From Streptomyces longispororuber (GTDB lineage Bacteria; Actinomycetota; Actinomycetes; Streptomycetales; Streptomycetaceae), in the NCBI RefSeq assembly GCF_024448165.1, contig NZ_JAMOLN010000062.1, positions 1 to 45,407 of the forward strand: 45,407 bases of DNA, in the 5' to 3' direction. The notes under the pieces are model-generated. The model made no database searches and was not told the DNA's origin. It saw nothing but the letters and a program-made list of their open reading frames with translations. Position numbers and translations under genes: made by a program. Below, piece by piece: positions 7,939 to 16,592 of this stretch; position 1 is the stretch's first letter; every line of letters begins with the position of its first letter.

Positions 7939-8265
7939 GGAGTGCTCCCTGTGTCTGGGGTTCGGGAGTTCAACGCGTGGCACCGGCCCCGGTCACTTGA
8001 TCCACCCCCGACAGGGCCACAAGGTGCGCAAACCGCCTGTACGGGGCAGCAACCATTGCCATACGGGCGGGGCCTCGTGCATGCTCCCCTGAACGCCGCG
8101 GAGCGCAGATACGTACAGGTCCCACAGCGGGCCGGAGTCTGGGCAGAGGAGGAGTGTCGCCGTACCCTTGGGGGTATGGGGTTGGGAAGATGATTCCCGG
8201 ACACAGCTCCGCCGATCAGTTGCCGTCCCCTCTACAGGGCCCACGAGGTACACGCCGAGACACTC
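7939..8265. promoter_or_regulatory. Divergent intergenic region (small membrane protein / universal stress protein)
   Basis: 327 bases with no supported gene. The only structured site I see is the palindrome TACCCTTGGGGGTA at 8163-8176, listed separately. No strong Shine-Dalgarno precedes the ATG at 8266. Confidence 0.4.
8163..8176. promoter_or_regulatory. TACCC/GGGTA palindrome, CsoR-like
   Basis: TACCCTTGGGGGTA (5-bp arms TACCC and GGGTA) lies about 90 bases upstream of the universal stress gene. It differs at two positions from the GC-tract palindrome TACCCCTAGGGGTA bound by copper-sensing CsoR. No copper genes are adjacent, so the resemblance may be chance. Confidence 0.25.
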
Positions 8266-8790
8266 ATGGCCGGTCACGAATTCCCCGAACCCGCGGACCG
8301 CAAGCGGCAGGTCGCCGATCCCACGACGACCCCCGAAGCGGCACAAGAGACACGTCACGCCTGTGATCCCGCTTTCAAGCACGGTGTCGTCGTCGGCTTC
8401 GACGGCTCGACGTCGAGCGAGCGGGCCCTCGCCTACGCGATCGGCATGGCCCATCGCTCGGGCTCCGGCCTGATCATCGTGCACGTCGCCAACCGGCTGC
8501 CGACGACCGTGTGGGCGGGCTGCGAGCCGCCGGTCTTCGTCGACGTCCCCGACCACCGGACCGAGGTCCTCGGGCTCGAACTCGCCTGCGCGGAGTATCT
8601 CTCCGAGGTGCCCTGGATCCTCGTCGAGCGCGGTGGCGACATCTGTCACGAGCTGGAGGAGGTCGGGCGCGAGTACTCCGCCGACGCCATCGTCGTGGGT
8701 TCGACCCACGGGCTGGTCGGGCGGATCTTCGGCTCGGTCGCCGGCCGGCTCGCGCGGCGCGCCAAGCGGCCCGTCGTCGTCATTCCGTAA
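8266..8790 (+). CDS. Universal stress protein (UspA family)
   Basis: 174 aa with one Usp domain (about 40-174) after a 37-residue polar extension. The first strand is GVVVGFDGSTSSERAL (ATP-site Asp/Gly/Ser). The C-terminal nucleotide-binding loop is VVGSTHGLVGRIFGSVAGRL, close to the G-x2-G-x9-G-(S/T) motif of ATP-binding Usps, and ends RPVVVIP. It is cytoplasmic and probably nucleotide-binding; the stress role is inferred from the family. No neighbour defines a pathway, though the next gene downstream is a membrane protein in the same direction. Confidence 0.9.
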   Translation: MAGHEFPEPADRKRQVADPTTTPEAAQETRHACDPAFKHGVVVGFDGSTSSERALAYAIGMAHRSGSGLIIVHVANRLPTTVWAGCEPPVFVDVPDHRTEVLGLELACAEYLSEVPWILVERGGDICHELEEVGREYSADAIVVGSTHGLVGRIFGSVAGRLARRAKRPVVVIP

Positions 8791-8931
8791 CTCGCCCTGC
8801 TCCCGGGCGAGATGGGCCGGACGGGCGGATAAATCTACTCGTGCGTAGAGGTGGTTTGTGCCCTTGTGAAGGGTACATACCGGTCGCTGGACAACAGCAC
8901 AGCACCCGCACTTGCACGAAGGGAGCCCGCT

Positions 8932-9504
8932 GTGGACAACGACGTCTCCGCGGGAAGTGCCTCTACTGTCTCGACTCTCGGTCAACTCGCCCTCGGGGTC
9001 ACCCTGTTGGCGTTCGGGCTCGGTCACACCCAGGTGATCGACGGCGTGACGGCGGCCGACGCCGTCTCGATCGCGACGTATGTGGGCGGGATCGCCCTCT
9101 TCGTCGCCGGTCTGCTCGCGCTGCGCGCGGACGGCTTCACCGGTACGGCCTTCGCCGGACTCGGTGCCTTCTGGTTCACCTGGGGCGTCGGGGCGGACGA
9201 CGCCGTCTCCGCGAACGCCGCGGGTCTCTTCCTGCTCCTGTTCGCCCTGCTCGCGCTGAGCCTGACGCTGGGTTCGGCCGGCGCGGGCACGTTCGCGCGG
9301 GGTACCTACGGGGCGCTGTTCGTGGCGCTCGTACTGCTCGCCGTCGCCTCGTTCGGTGACACGGAAGGGCTCGCGAAGGTCGGCGGCTGGTTCGCCGCGG
9401 CGGGCGGGCTTCTTGCCTGGTACGGGGCCACGGCCTCGATGGCGGGGCTGCCGACGGCACTGCCCGGACGTGCTGCCGGCCGGGGGGTGACGGCCGCCGG
9501 CTGA
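8932..9504 (+). CDS. GPR1/FUN34/YaaH-like membrane protein
   Basis: 190 aa, six hydrophobic segments (LGQLALGVTLLAFGLG..., GGIALFVAGLLAL, FAGLGAFWFTWGVG, AAGLFLLLFALLAL, ALFVALVLLAVASF, GGWFAAAGGLLAWYGA). The repeated three-helix pattern and the FxxxGAFWFTWG stretch match the acetate/succinate channel family. The canonical NPxPLG signature of SatP/Ato proteins is not present, so acetate transport is only a guess. GTG at 8932 was chosen because GAAGGGAG sits 6 bases upstream; the in-frame extension to 8851 lacks a good site. Confidence 0.72.
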   Translation: MDNDVSAGSASTVSTLGQLALGVTLLAFGLGHTQVIDGVTAADAVSIATYVGGIALFVAGLLALRADGFTGTAFAGLGAFWFTWGVGADDAVSANAAGLFLLLFALLALSLTLGSAGAGTFARGTYGALFVALVLLAVASFGDTEGLAKVGGWFAAAGGLLAWYGATASMAGLPTALPGRAAGRGVTAAG

Positions 9505-9514
9505 CAGCCAGATG

Positions 9515-9542
9515 GGGCCGGAGCAATGGGCGGCTCCGGCCC
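9515..9542 (+). terminator. Terminator after YaaH-like gene
   Basis: 10-bp stem GGGCCGGAGC/GCTCCGGCCC with an 8-base loop begins 10 bases after the stop at 9504. Confidence 0.7.
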
Positions 9543-9628
9543 TTCGGGAACGGGTCCCTCGTGCGTAATGGTGGCGCGCACGTGGGGCCCGTTCGTTGTG
9601 GCGCGGGCCGGGTCCGGGTGCGCGAGAA

Positions 9629-9663
9629 GCCTCACCGGACCCGTAGACGAAGACCGGTGAGGC
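9629..9663 (-). terminator. Terminator of glmS
   Basis: 10-bp inverted repeat GCCTCACCGG (9629-9638) and CCGGTGAGGC (9654-9663), loop 15, lies 7 bases past the glmS stop on the minus strand. Confidence 0.65.
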
Positions 9664-9670
9664 GGGACCG

Positions 9671-11488
9671 CTACTCCACCGTGACGGACTTCGCCAGGTT
9701 GCGCGGCTTGTCGATGTCGCGGCCGAGGGCCAGCGCCGTGTGGTACGCGAGGAGCTGGAGCGGGATGCCCATCAGGATCGGGTCCAGCTCGTCCTCGTTC
9801 TTCGGGACGACGATCGTCCGGTCGGCCTTCTCCTGCTCCTGGTGCGCCACGGCGAGGATGCGGCCGGAGCGGGCCTTGATCTCCTCCATCGCGGCGCGGT
9901 TCTTCTCCAGCAGGTCGTCGTCGGGGACGATCGCCACCGTGGGGAGCGCCGGCTCGATGAGGGCAAGCGGGCCGTGCTTCAACTCCGAGGCGGGGTAGGC
10001 CTCGGCGTGGATGTACGAGACCTCCTTGAGCTTCAGGGACGCCTCGCGGGCGACCGGGTAGCCCCGGACGCGGCCGATGAACATCATCGAGCGGGCGTCC
10101 GCGTACTCCTCGGCGATCTTCTTGATCTCCGCCTCCTGGGCGAGGATCTCCTCGATCTGCGACGGCAGCTTGCGCAGGCCGTCGATGATGCGCTTGCCGT
10201 CGGCGACGGACAGGTCGCGGATGCGGCCCAGGTGCAGGGCGAGCAGCGCGAAGGCGACCGTGGTGTTCGTGAAGCACTTCGTCGAGACGACGCAGACCTC
10301 CGGGCCCGCGTGGACGTAGACGCCGGCGTCGGACTCGCGGGCGATGGCCGAGCCGACCACGTTCACCACGCCGAAGACGCGGGCGCCCTTGCGCTTGAGC
10401 TCCTGGACCGCCGCGAGGACGTCGTACGTCTCGCCGGACTGGGACACCGCGATGTAGAGCGTGTCGGGGTCGACGACCGGGTTGCGGTAGCGGAACTCGG
10501 AGGCCGGCTCGGCGTCCGCGGGGATGCGGGCCAGCTCCTCGATCATCTGGGCGCCGATCAGACCCGCGTGGTACGACGTGCCGCAGCCGAGGATCTTCAC
10601 GCGGCGGACCGAACGGGCCTCGCGGGCGTCGAGGTTGAGGCCGCCGAGGTGCACGGTGGAGAAGCGGTCGTCGATGCGGCCGCGCAGCGCGCGGTCGACG
10701 GCGTCGGCCTGCTCGGAGATCTCCTTGTGCATGTACGTGTCGTGGCCGCCCATGTCGTACGAGGCGGCCTCCCACTCGACGGTCGTGGGCGACGCCGTCG
10801 TACGGGTGCCCTCCGTCGTGTACGTGCGGAAGTCGTCGGCCTTGAGGGTGGCCATCTCGCCGTCGTCGAGGGTGACGATCTGGCGGGTGTGGGAGACGAG
10901 GGCGGCGATGTCCGAGGCGACGAACATCTCCTTGTCGCCGATGCCGAGGACGACCGGTGAACCGTTGCGGGCCACCACGATGCGGTCCGGGAAGTCGGCG
11001 TGCAGGACGGCGATGCCGTACGTGCCCTCGATGAGGCGCAGCGCGTCGCGGACCTTGTCCTCCAGGTCCGACTGCTGGGAGCGGGCGATGAGGTGGGTGA
11101 GGACCTCGGTGTCCGTCTCGGAGAGGAAGACCACGCCCTCGGCGACGAGCTTGGCGCGCAGGTCGGAGGCGTTGTCGATGATGCCGTTGTGGACGACGGC
11201 GACCTTGTTGTCGTCCGACATGTGCGGGTGCGCGTTCTCGTCGGAGGGGGCGCCGTGCGTGGCCCAGCGGGTGTGGGCGATGCCGGTGGTGCCCTTGAAG
11301 CGGGCCGGGACCTTGGCCTCCAGGTCGCGGACGCGGCCCTTGGCCTTGACCATCTTCAGACCGGTGGCCTTCGGGCTGGTGATCACGACGCCCGCGGAGT
11401 CGTACCCCCGGTACTCCAGGCGCTGCAGGCCCTCAAGGAGCAGCGGTGCCACGTCACGCTTGCCGATGTAACCGACAATTCCGCACAT
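9671..11488 (-). CDS. glmS: Glutamine-fructose-6-phosphate aminotransferase
   Basis: 605 aa. It converts fructose-6-phosphate and glutamine to glucosamine-6-phosphate, the entry to UDP-GlcNAc and peptidoglycan. The N-terminal Ntn glutaminase starts MCGIVGYIGKRD with catalytic Cys2; two SIS domains (about 285-420 and 455-595) include ILGCGTSYHAG and SQSGETYDVL, and the end is LAKSVTVE. ATG at 11488 follows AGAGGGGA. Streptomyces commonly carry two glmS copies; from memory this one corresponds to SCO2789 rather than the cell-wall-cluster copy. Location near a DasR-controlled hexosaminidase fits aminosugar metabolism, but I see no DasR site in front of it. Confidence 0.93.
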   Translation of the reverse strand: MCGIVGYIGKRDVAPLLLEGLQRLEYRGYDSAGVVITSPKATGLKMVKAKGRVRDLEAKVPARFKGTTGIAHTRWATHGAPSDENAHPHMSDDNKVAVVHNGIIDNASDLRAKLVAEGVVFLSETDTEVLTHLIARSQQSDLEDKVRDALRLIEGTYGIAVLHADFPDRIVVARNGSPVVLGIGDKEMFVASDIAALVSHTRQIVTLDDGEMATLKADDFRTYTTEGTRTTASPTTVEWEAASYDMGGHDTYMHKEISEQADAVDRALRGRIDDRFSTVHLGGLNLDAREARSVRRVKILGCGTSYHAGLIGAQMIEELARIPADAEPASEFRYRNPVVDPDTLYIAVSQSGETYDVLAAVQELKRKGARVFGVVNVVGSAIARESDAGVYVHAGPEVCVVSTKCFTNTTVAFALLALHLGRIRDLSVADGKRIIDGLRKLPSQIEEILAQEAEIKKIAEEYADARSMMFIGRVRGYPVAREASLKLKEVSYIHAEAYPASELKHGPLALIEPALPTVAIVPDDDLLEKNRAAMEEIKARSGRILAVAHQEQEKADRTIVVPKNEDELDPILMGIPLQLLAYHTALALGRDIDKPRNLAKSVTVE

Positions 11489-11520
11489 AAGTCTTGAAAA
11501 TCCCCTCTGATCGGCTTGCG

Positions 11521-11778
11521 TCAGCCGTAGACCATGCGGCGCAGCTGCCGGAGCGAGAGCTCCGGCGGCGCGACCGCCCGGTACCGCAGGTCCGCCAGGA
11601 TCTGTTCGAAGATCGCCGCGTTCACCAGGCCCTGACCCTGGAGCTCGCGGTGGCGGCGGCGGACGTAGTCCTCCGTCGATTCGTCGAAGTAGGCGAGCAC
11701 GTCCTGGATCACCCGCAGCGCCTCGCCCCGGCTCAGGGGCGTGCTGCGCGTCAGATGATCGACAAGTTCCTCGTGCAC
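11521..11778 (-). CDS. Small conserved protein upstream of glmS
   Basis: 85 aa if it starts at GTG 11778 (AGGA 8 bases upstream); 107 aa if at GTG 11844. The predicted protein is highly charged and helical, beginning VHEELVDHLTRSTPLSR and ending LRQLRRMVYG, with no signal peptide or membrane segment. The frame has clear codon bias and ends 32 bases before glmS, so co-transcription with glmS is likely. I do not recognise a family with known function. The shorter start places the 16-bp palindrome at 11821-11836 in its promoter; the longer one places it inside codons 3-8. Confidence 0.65.
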   Translation of the reverse strand: MHEELVDHLTRSTPLSRGEALRVIQDVLAYFDESTEDYVRRRHRELQGQGLVNAAIFEQILADLRYRAVAPPELSLRQLRRMVYG

Positions 11779-11820
11779 CCGGTAGATCCTGGGGGAGACC
11801 CCGGGCTTTCGCAAGAAATC

Positions 11821-11836
11821 TGCCCGATATCGGGCA
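11821..11836. promoter_or_regulatory. Perfect 16-bp palindrome TGCCCGATATCGGGCA
   Basis: This palindrome lies between the divergent small protein/glmS unit and the purple acid phosphatase gene. A perfect 16-mer with an AT centre in 70+% GC DNA is a good operator candidate. I do not recognise its regulator. Confidence 0.5.
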
Positions 11837-11974
11837 AGGATCACAGGGGCGGGGTGGATTCCCCCGGTCTTGGGGTGGAAGTGGGGAAGCCTTGAAGGGC
11901 GCCATGCCGGTTGTTCGGACCGTGTTCACCCGTCGTATCCGACCGAGATGGGTGCCCCAAGCACCTTTCCGGCC

Positions 11975-13558
11975 ATGGACATTCCTCGTATGGGCGTACC
12001 CGACGAACTCGCCGACAGAAGCCTCGCCGAGCAGCACGAGTACCTGCGCGGCCGCTTCTCCCGCCGCACGATGATCCGCGGCGGCGCCGTCACCCTCGGC
12101 GCGGTCGCCGGCGGCGTCTTCGTGCCGGGCGCCGCCCAGGCCGCCGCGCCCGCGGCCACCTCGACCGCCCCGGCCGCCGAGCACGTCGACGGCGCCCTCG
12201 TCGCGCCCTTCGGCCGGCACCTCTCCTACGGCGACGACGCGCGCACCGAGATGACCGTCTCCTGGCAGGTCCCGGTCGCCGTCAAGAACCCGTTCATCCG
12301 GATCGGCGCGCACGCCGGCGACCTGTCGCGGAAGATCCCGGCCGAGATCCGCGCCCTGTACACCCCGGCGGGCGTCGGCACGAGCGCCGACCACACCCAG
12401 TACTACGTGCACGCCAAGCTGACCCACCTCAAGCCCGGCAAGACGTACTACTACGGCGTCGGCCACCAGGGCTTCGACCCGGCGTCGCCGAAGTTCGCGG
12501 GCACCATCGGCACCTTCACCACCGCGCCGTCCCGCTCCGAGCGGTTCACCTTCACCGCCTTCGGCGACCAGGGCGTCAGCTACCACGCGCTCGCCAACGA
12601 CAGCCTGATCCTCGCCCAGGGCCCCGCCTTCCACCTGCACGCCGGTGACATCGCGTACGCGGACCCGTCCGGGCAGGGCCAGACCAAGGACACCTTCGAC
12701 GCCCGCACCTGGGACCAGTTCCTCGCCCAGACCGAGTCCGTCGCCAAGTCCGTGCCGTGGATGGTCAGTTACGGCAACCACGACATGGAAGCCTGGTACT
12801 CGCCGAACGGCTACGGCAGCCAGGAGGCCCGCTTCGCGCCCCCGTCGAACGGCCCCGACCCCAAGAACCTGCCGGGCGTCTACTCCTTCGTGCACGGCAA
12901 CACCGCCGTCATCTCGCTCGACGCGAACGACGTCTCGTACGAGATCCCGGCGAACCTGGGGATCTCCGGCGGCACCCAGACCACCTGGTTCGAGAGCCAG
13001 CTGAAGAAGTTCCGGGCGCACGGCTCCGGGATCGACTTCGTCGTCGTCTTCTTCCACCACTGCGCCTACTGCACCGCCACCGCGCACGCCTCGGAGGGGG
13101 GCGTGCGCAAGGAGTGGGTGCCGCTGTTCGAGAAGTACACCGTGGACCTCGTCATCAACGGGCACAACCACGTGTACGAGCGCTCCGACGTGCTCAAGGG
13201 CGAGAAGGTAACCAAGGAGCTGCCGATCGGCGGCACCGCCTACCCCGAGACCGACGGCGTCGTGTACGTCACCGCGGGCGCGGCGGGCAAGAGCCTCTAC
13301 GCGTTCCCGGTCGCCGACACGTACCAGGGACACGAACAGAAGACCGATCCGTTCCAGTCGTTCGTCGTCCAGCCCGACGGCAGCCACCAGGCGGTGACCG
13401 TGGACTGGTCCCGGGTGCGCTACACCAACTACTCGTTCCTGCGGGTGGACGTCGACCCGGCGCCGGTCGGGCGGACGGCGACGCTGACCGTACGGGGGCT
13501 CGCGGAGACCGGCGAGGAGATCGACCGGTTCGTCGTCGCCCGCAAGGTGAAGCACTGA
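11975..13558 (+). CDS. Tat-secreted purple acid phosphatase
   Basis: 527 aa, secreted binuclear metallophosphatase. The Tat signal contains SRRTMIRGGAVTLGAVAGG (about 29-47) with an AQA-type cleavage region. A fibronectin-like N-terminal domain (about 75-185) is followed by the catalytic domain with the full purple-acid ligand set: GDQG (D198), GDIAYAD (D225, Y228), GNHD (N278, H279), HH (361-362) and GHNHVYER (H397, H399). It probably releases phosphate from phosphomonoesters outside the cell. The start is uncertain: ATG 11975, 11990 and 11948 all lack a good Shine-Dalgarno. It is monocistronic. Confidence 0.9.
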   Translation: MDIPRMGVPDELADRSLAEQHEYLRGRFSRRTMIRGGAVTLGAVAGGVFVPGAAQAAAPAATSTAPAAEHVDGALVAPFGRHLSYGDDARTEMTVSWQVPVAVKNPFIRIGAHAGDLSRKIPAEIRALYTPAGVGTSADHTQYYVHAKLTHLKPGKTYYYGVGHQGFDPASPKFAGTIGTFTTAPSRSERFTFTAFGDQGVSYHALANDSLILAQGPAFHLHAGDIAYADPSGQGQTKDTFDARTWDQFLAQTESVAKSVPWMVSYGNHDMEAWYSPNGYGSQEARFAPPSNGPDPKNLPGVYSFVHGNTAVISLDANDVSYEIPANLGISGGTQTTWFESQLKKFRAHGSGIDFVVVFFHHCAYCTATAHASEGGVRKEWVPLFEKYTVDLVINGHNHVYERSDVLKGEKVTKELPIGGTAYPETDGVVYVTAGAAGKSLYAFPVADTYQGHEQKTDPFQSFVVQPDGSHQAVTVDWSRVRYTNYSFLRVDVDPAPVGRTATLTVRGLAETGEEIDRFVVARKVKH

Positions 13559-13837
13559 GCGTCCCGCGCTCCGGACAGCCGTCCGCGGAATGATGCACGG
13601 CGGCTCGCCGGGGGCGCGCCGCTCCTGCCGAGCGCCGTCCACTGGGCCCCGATCACTCTCGCGGGCCCAGGGTGATGGCCGGGATCGAGCCACTTCGCGC
13701 CACGACCTGCGCGCCGGGGGCGGACGCGGTCGCGCCCGGGTGCGCCGCACCGCCGGGCGTGGCCGAAGTACGGTGGTCGGCGCCGCCCGGCGGAGTCCGG
13801 CCGGACACGGTGCTCCCGGGCGGCGCCGGGCGCGCGG
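13559..13837. other. Intergenic region, nothing recognised
   Basis: 279 bases between the convergent ends of the phosphatase and DUF4429 genes. It holds several GC-rich short inverted repeats but no convincing gene or site. Confidence 0.4.
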
Positions 13838-14737
13838 TCAGAGCCGCTTGAGCACGGCCTGCTTCGCAGCTGCGAACTCTTCGTCGGTCAGTATCCCGGC
13901 GCCGTGCAGCTCGCCCAGCTCCCGCAGCCGGCGCAGCAGAGCGTCGTGGTCGTCCTCGGTGGCGGCCGCGGCCGGTGCGGGCTCGGGGGCCGGGGCGGGC
14001 GGCGCCTGCGCGGTGAGCTCCTTCGGGGCGGGCCCGGCCCCCGGATGCGGAAGGCGGGCCTGGACCGCCGCCGCGACGAGCGCCATCAGCGGGTCCTTCT
14101 TGAAGCCCCACAGCTCGATCGAGTTCGGGTCGTACTTCGGCGGCGCCTTGGTGGGGGAGGAGCGGACCACGAAGCGCAGACAGCCGTTCTCCAGGCCGAG
14201 GGCCGGCTGCCACTCCACCGCCGTGATGTCCGCGAGGGCGAGCAGCCGGGTCCCGGCCGACGCCTTGGCGTCCTCCGTCTTCCAGTTCCACTCGAGCCGG
14301 ACGTGCTCCCCGTCGAAGCTCGCCGTGCCGTCCCCCGCCGAGACGGACAGCGGCACCGACGGACCGGACAGCACGTACGCGGTGCAGGCCGAGGACGGGA
14401 CCTGCTCCAGGAGCAGCGCGTTGCGGACCTCGTCCACGAAGTACTCGGCGACGCCGTAGCGGTCCGACTCGACGGTCAGCTGGTACGGGTCCGTGCCCTC
14501 GGTCAGCTTGCCGCCCGTCGCCTGGAGCAGCGGGTCCGCGCCGTCCCGCAGCCGCAGTCTCAGCCGCCCCGACTTGCGGCCCTGCTCGAAGGAGACACCC
14601 GCCAACGCCCGCAGCGGGACGGTCAGTTCACCCAGTGCCTTGCGGAGCACGCTCACGCCTTTGTCGCGCCCCGGCACCAGCCGCAGCGTCTCCCCGTCGA
14701 ACGTCCACGTGCCGTCCCGCTGGATGATTTCCGCCAT
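13838..14737 (-). CDS. DUF4429/SHOCT-domain protein
   Basis: 299 aa, cytoplasmic. Two DUF4429 repeats are visible: residues about 1-115 (WTFDGETLRLVP...) and 130-225 (ASFDGEHVRLEWNWKTEDAK). A Pro/Ala linker and a C-terminal SHOCT helix pair follow (DDHDALLRRLRELGELHGAG, then ILTDEEFAAAKQAVLKRL). SHOCT domains are oligomerisation or membrane-association modules; the function of DUF4429 is unknown. The ATG at 14737 has no Shine-Dalgarno; a -10-like CAGAAT ends 6 bases before it, so the mRNA may be leaderless. It is divergent from the hexosaminidase gene and shares its 140-base promoter region. Confidence 0.88.
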   Translation of the reverse strand: MAEIIQRDGTWTFDGETLRLVPGRDKGVSVLRKALGELTVPLRALAGVSFEQGRKSGRLRLRLRDGADPLLQATGGKLTEGTDPYQLTVESDRYGVAEYFVDEVRNALLLEQVPSSACTAYVLSGPSVPLSVSAGDGTASFDGEHVRLEWNWKTEDAKASAGTRLLALADITAVEWQPALGLENGCLRFVVRSSPTKAPPKYDPNSIELWGFKKDPLMALVAAAVQARLPHPGAGPAPKELTAQAPPAPAPEPAPAAAATEDDHDALLRRLRELGELHGAGILTDEEFAAAKQAVLKRL

Positions 14738-14767
14738 GGGGCAATTCTGGCATCAGGCTCCGCCATA

Positions 14768-14783
14768 AGTGGTCTACACCTTG
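14768..14783. promoter_or_regulatory. DasR-type operator (dre)
   Basis: AGTGGTCTACACCTTG matches 12 of 16 positions of the DasR consensus AGTGGTCTAGACCAGT, with the left half intact. It lies 95 bases before a GH20 hexosaminidase, and this family is a known DasR target class. DasR represses chitin and GlcNAc genes and is released by glucosamine-6-phosphate. Confidence 0.75.
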
Positions 14784-14809
14784 ACCGGCCGAGGGGCGGA
14801 CGGTACGCA
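14781..14809 (+). promoter_or_regulatory. Probable hexosaminidase promoter
   Basis: TTGACC (14781-14786), 17-base spacer, TACGCA (14804-14809). The -35 overlaps the right end of the DasR-type site, which fits repression by occlusion. Confidence 0.45.
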
Positions 14810-14877
14810 TGGTGACCGATCGGTTGCTCAGCCCGTAGGACGAACTCCGCCAACGACCGCCGTCGAAGGGACCGTTC

Positions 14878-16497
14878 GTGAGGAAGCACCCCAGATCGTC
14901 GCAGAGACCGAAATCCATGGGCGCGCTCGTGGGCGCGGCCCTGCTCGTCGCCGCCGGCATCGGCGCGCTCGGGACCGCCCCGGCCACCGCCGCTCCGGAC
15001 GGGGCCACCCCGCTGGGCCGGATCGTCCCGGCACCCGCGAAGGTGACCCCGGGCGGATCCGCGTACGAGATCACGGCCAGGACCCGGATCCGCGTGGACG
15101 ACGCCTCGAAGGACGCCCGCCGCATCGGCGGCTACCTCGCCGACGTGCTGCGCCCCTCCACCGGCTACAAGCTGCCCGTCACCGACGACGACGCGGGCGA
15201 CGGCATCCGCCTCGAACTCAGCGCGAAGGACAAGGCATTCGGCGCCGAGGGCTACCGGCTCACCAGCACCGGCCGGTCCGTCACCATCGTCGCCCACGCG
15301 CCGGCCGGACTCTTCCACGGCGTCCAGACGCTGCGCCAGCAGCTGCCGGCGAAGGCCGAGAGCGACAGCAGGCAGAGCGGTCCGTGGCTCGTCGCGGGCG
15401 GCACCGTCGAGGACAGCCCCCGCTACGGCTACCGCAGCGCCATGCTCGACGTGTCCCGGCACTTCTTCTCGGTCGACAAGGTCAAGCGCTACATCGACCA
15501 GCTCGCGCTCTACAAGATCAACAAACTGCACCTGCACCTGAGCGACGACCAGGGCTGGCGCATCGCCATCGACTCCTGGCCCCGACTCGCCACCTACGGC
15601 GGGTCGACCCAGGTCGGCGGCGGCGCGGGCGGCCACTACACCAAGGCCCAGTACCAGGACATCGTCCGGTACGCCGCCTCCCGCTACCTGGAGGTCGTGC
15701 CCGAGATCGACATGCCGAGCCACACCAACGCGGCCCTCGCCTCCTACGCCGAACTGAACTGCGACGGCGTCGCGCCGCCCCTCTACACCGGCACGGAGGT
15801 CGGCTTCAGCTCGCTGTGCGTGAACAAGCAGGTCACGTACGACTTCGTGGACGACGTGGTGCGCGAGCTCGCCGCCCTCACGCCCGGCAAGTACCTGCAC
15901 ATCGGCGGTGACGAGGCGCACTCCACCAGTCACGAGGACTACGTCACCTTCATGAACCGGGTGCAGCCGATCGTCGCCAAGTACGGGAAGACCGTGGTGG
16001 GCTGGCACCAGCTGACCGAGGCCACGCCCATCAAGGGTGCCCTCGCGCAGTACTGGGGCCTGGACGGCACGAGCGCCGCGGAGAAGGCGCAGGTCGCCGA
16101 GGCCGCGAAGAACGGGACCGGGCTCGTCATCTCGCCCGCCGACCGGACCTACCTCGACATGAAGTACACCAAGGACACCCCGCTCGGGCTCTCCTGGGCG
16201 GGCTACGTCGAGGTGCAGCGGTCGTACGACTGGGACCCGGGCGCCTACCTGCCGGGCGCGCCCGCCGCGGCCGTGAAGGGCGTCGAGGCGCCGATGTGGT
16301 CGGAGACCCTGTCGGAGTCCGCGCAGGTCGAGTACATGGCCTTCCCGCGGCTGCCGGGGGTCGCCGAACTCGGCTGGTCGCCCGCGGCCACGCACGACTG
16401 GAACACGTACAAGGTGCGGCTCGCCGAGCAGGCGCCGCGCTGGGACGCCCTCGGTATCGCCTACTACAAGTCGCCGCAGGTGCCCTGGAACGGCTGA
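14878..16497 (+). CDS. Secreted beta-N-acetylhexosaminidase (GH20)
   Basis: 539 aa. It cleaves terminal GlcNAc/GalNAc from chito-oligosaccharides. A Sec signal peptide ends ATAAPDG (about residue 40). The GH20b N-terminal domain (about 45-180) precedes the TIM barrel, which carries the catalytic pair in HIGGDEA (D345, E346) for substrate-assisted catalysis; HLSDDQGWR and PEIDMPSH are further family motifs. GTG at 14878 follows AAGGGA at 6 bases. It is the likely orthologue of the characterised S. coelicolor SCO2786 enzyme (from memory). Regulation by DasR is indicated by the upstream site. Confidence 0.94.
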   Translation: MRKHPRSSQRPKSMGALVGAALLVAAGIGALGTAPATAAPDGATPLGRIVPAPAKVTPGGSAYEITARTRIRVDDASKDARRIGGYLADVLRPSTGYKLPVTDDDAGDGIRLELSAKDKAFGAEGYRLTSTGRSVTIVAHAPAGLFHGVQTLRQQLPAKAESDSRQSGPWLVAGGTVEDSPRYGYRSAMLDVSRHFFSVDKVKRYIDQLALYKINKLHLHLSDDQGWRIAIDSWPRLATYGGSTQVGGGAGGHYTKAQYQDIVRYAASRYLEVVPEIDMPSHTNAALASYAELNCDGVAPPLYTGTEVGFSSLCVNKQVTYDFVDDVVRELAALTPGKYLHIGGDEAHSTSHEDYVTFMNRVQPIVAKYGKTVVGWHQLTEATPIKGALAQYWGLDGTSAAEKAQVAEAAKNGTGLVISPADRTYLDMKYTKDTPLGLSWAGYVEVQRSYDWDPGAYLPGAPAAAVKGVEAPMWSETLSESAQVEYMAFPRLPGVAELGWSPAATHDWNTYKVRLAEQAPRWDALGIAYYKSPQVPWNG

Positions 16498-16533
16498 CGG
16501 ACCGGCAGGGCCGAGAAGAAGTGGACCGCAAGT

Positions 16534-16571
16534 GAAGGGGGCTCGGGAGGACCGTCTCCCGAGCCCCCTTC
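16534..16571. terminator. Bidirectional terminator, hexosaminidase / desD
   Basis: A perfect 16-bp stem (GAAGGGGGCTCGGGAG and its complement, loop GACCGT) lies between the two convergent stops. Confidence 0.88.
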
Positions 16572-16592
16572 GGTCATGGGGTCCGCGGCCGC

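Noticed and set aside
11489..13750. Minus-strand open frame continuous with glmS, potentially a 1359-residue fusion
   Set aside because: The extension is antisense to the purple acid phosphatase and Arg/Asp/Gly/Val-rich without a fold. glmS has its own MCGIVGY start with the catalytic Cys2, which must be N-terminal.
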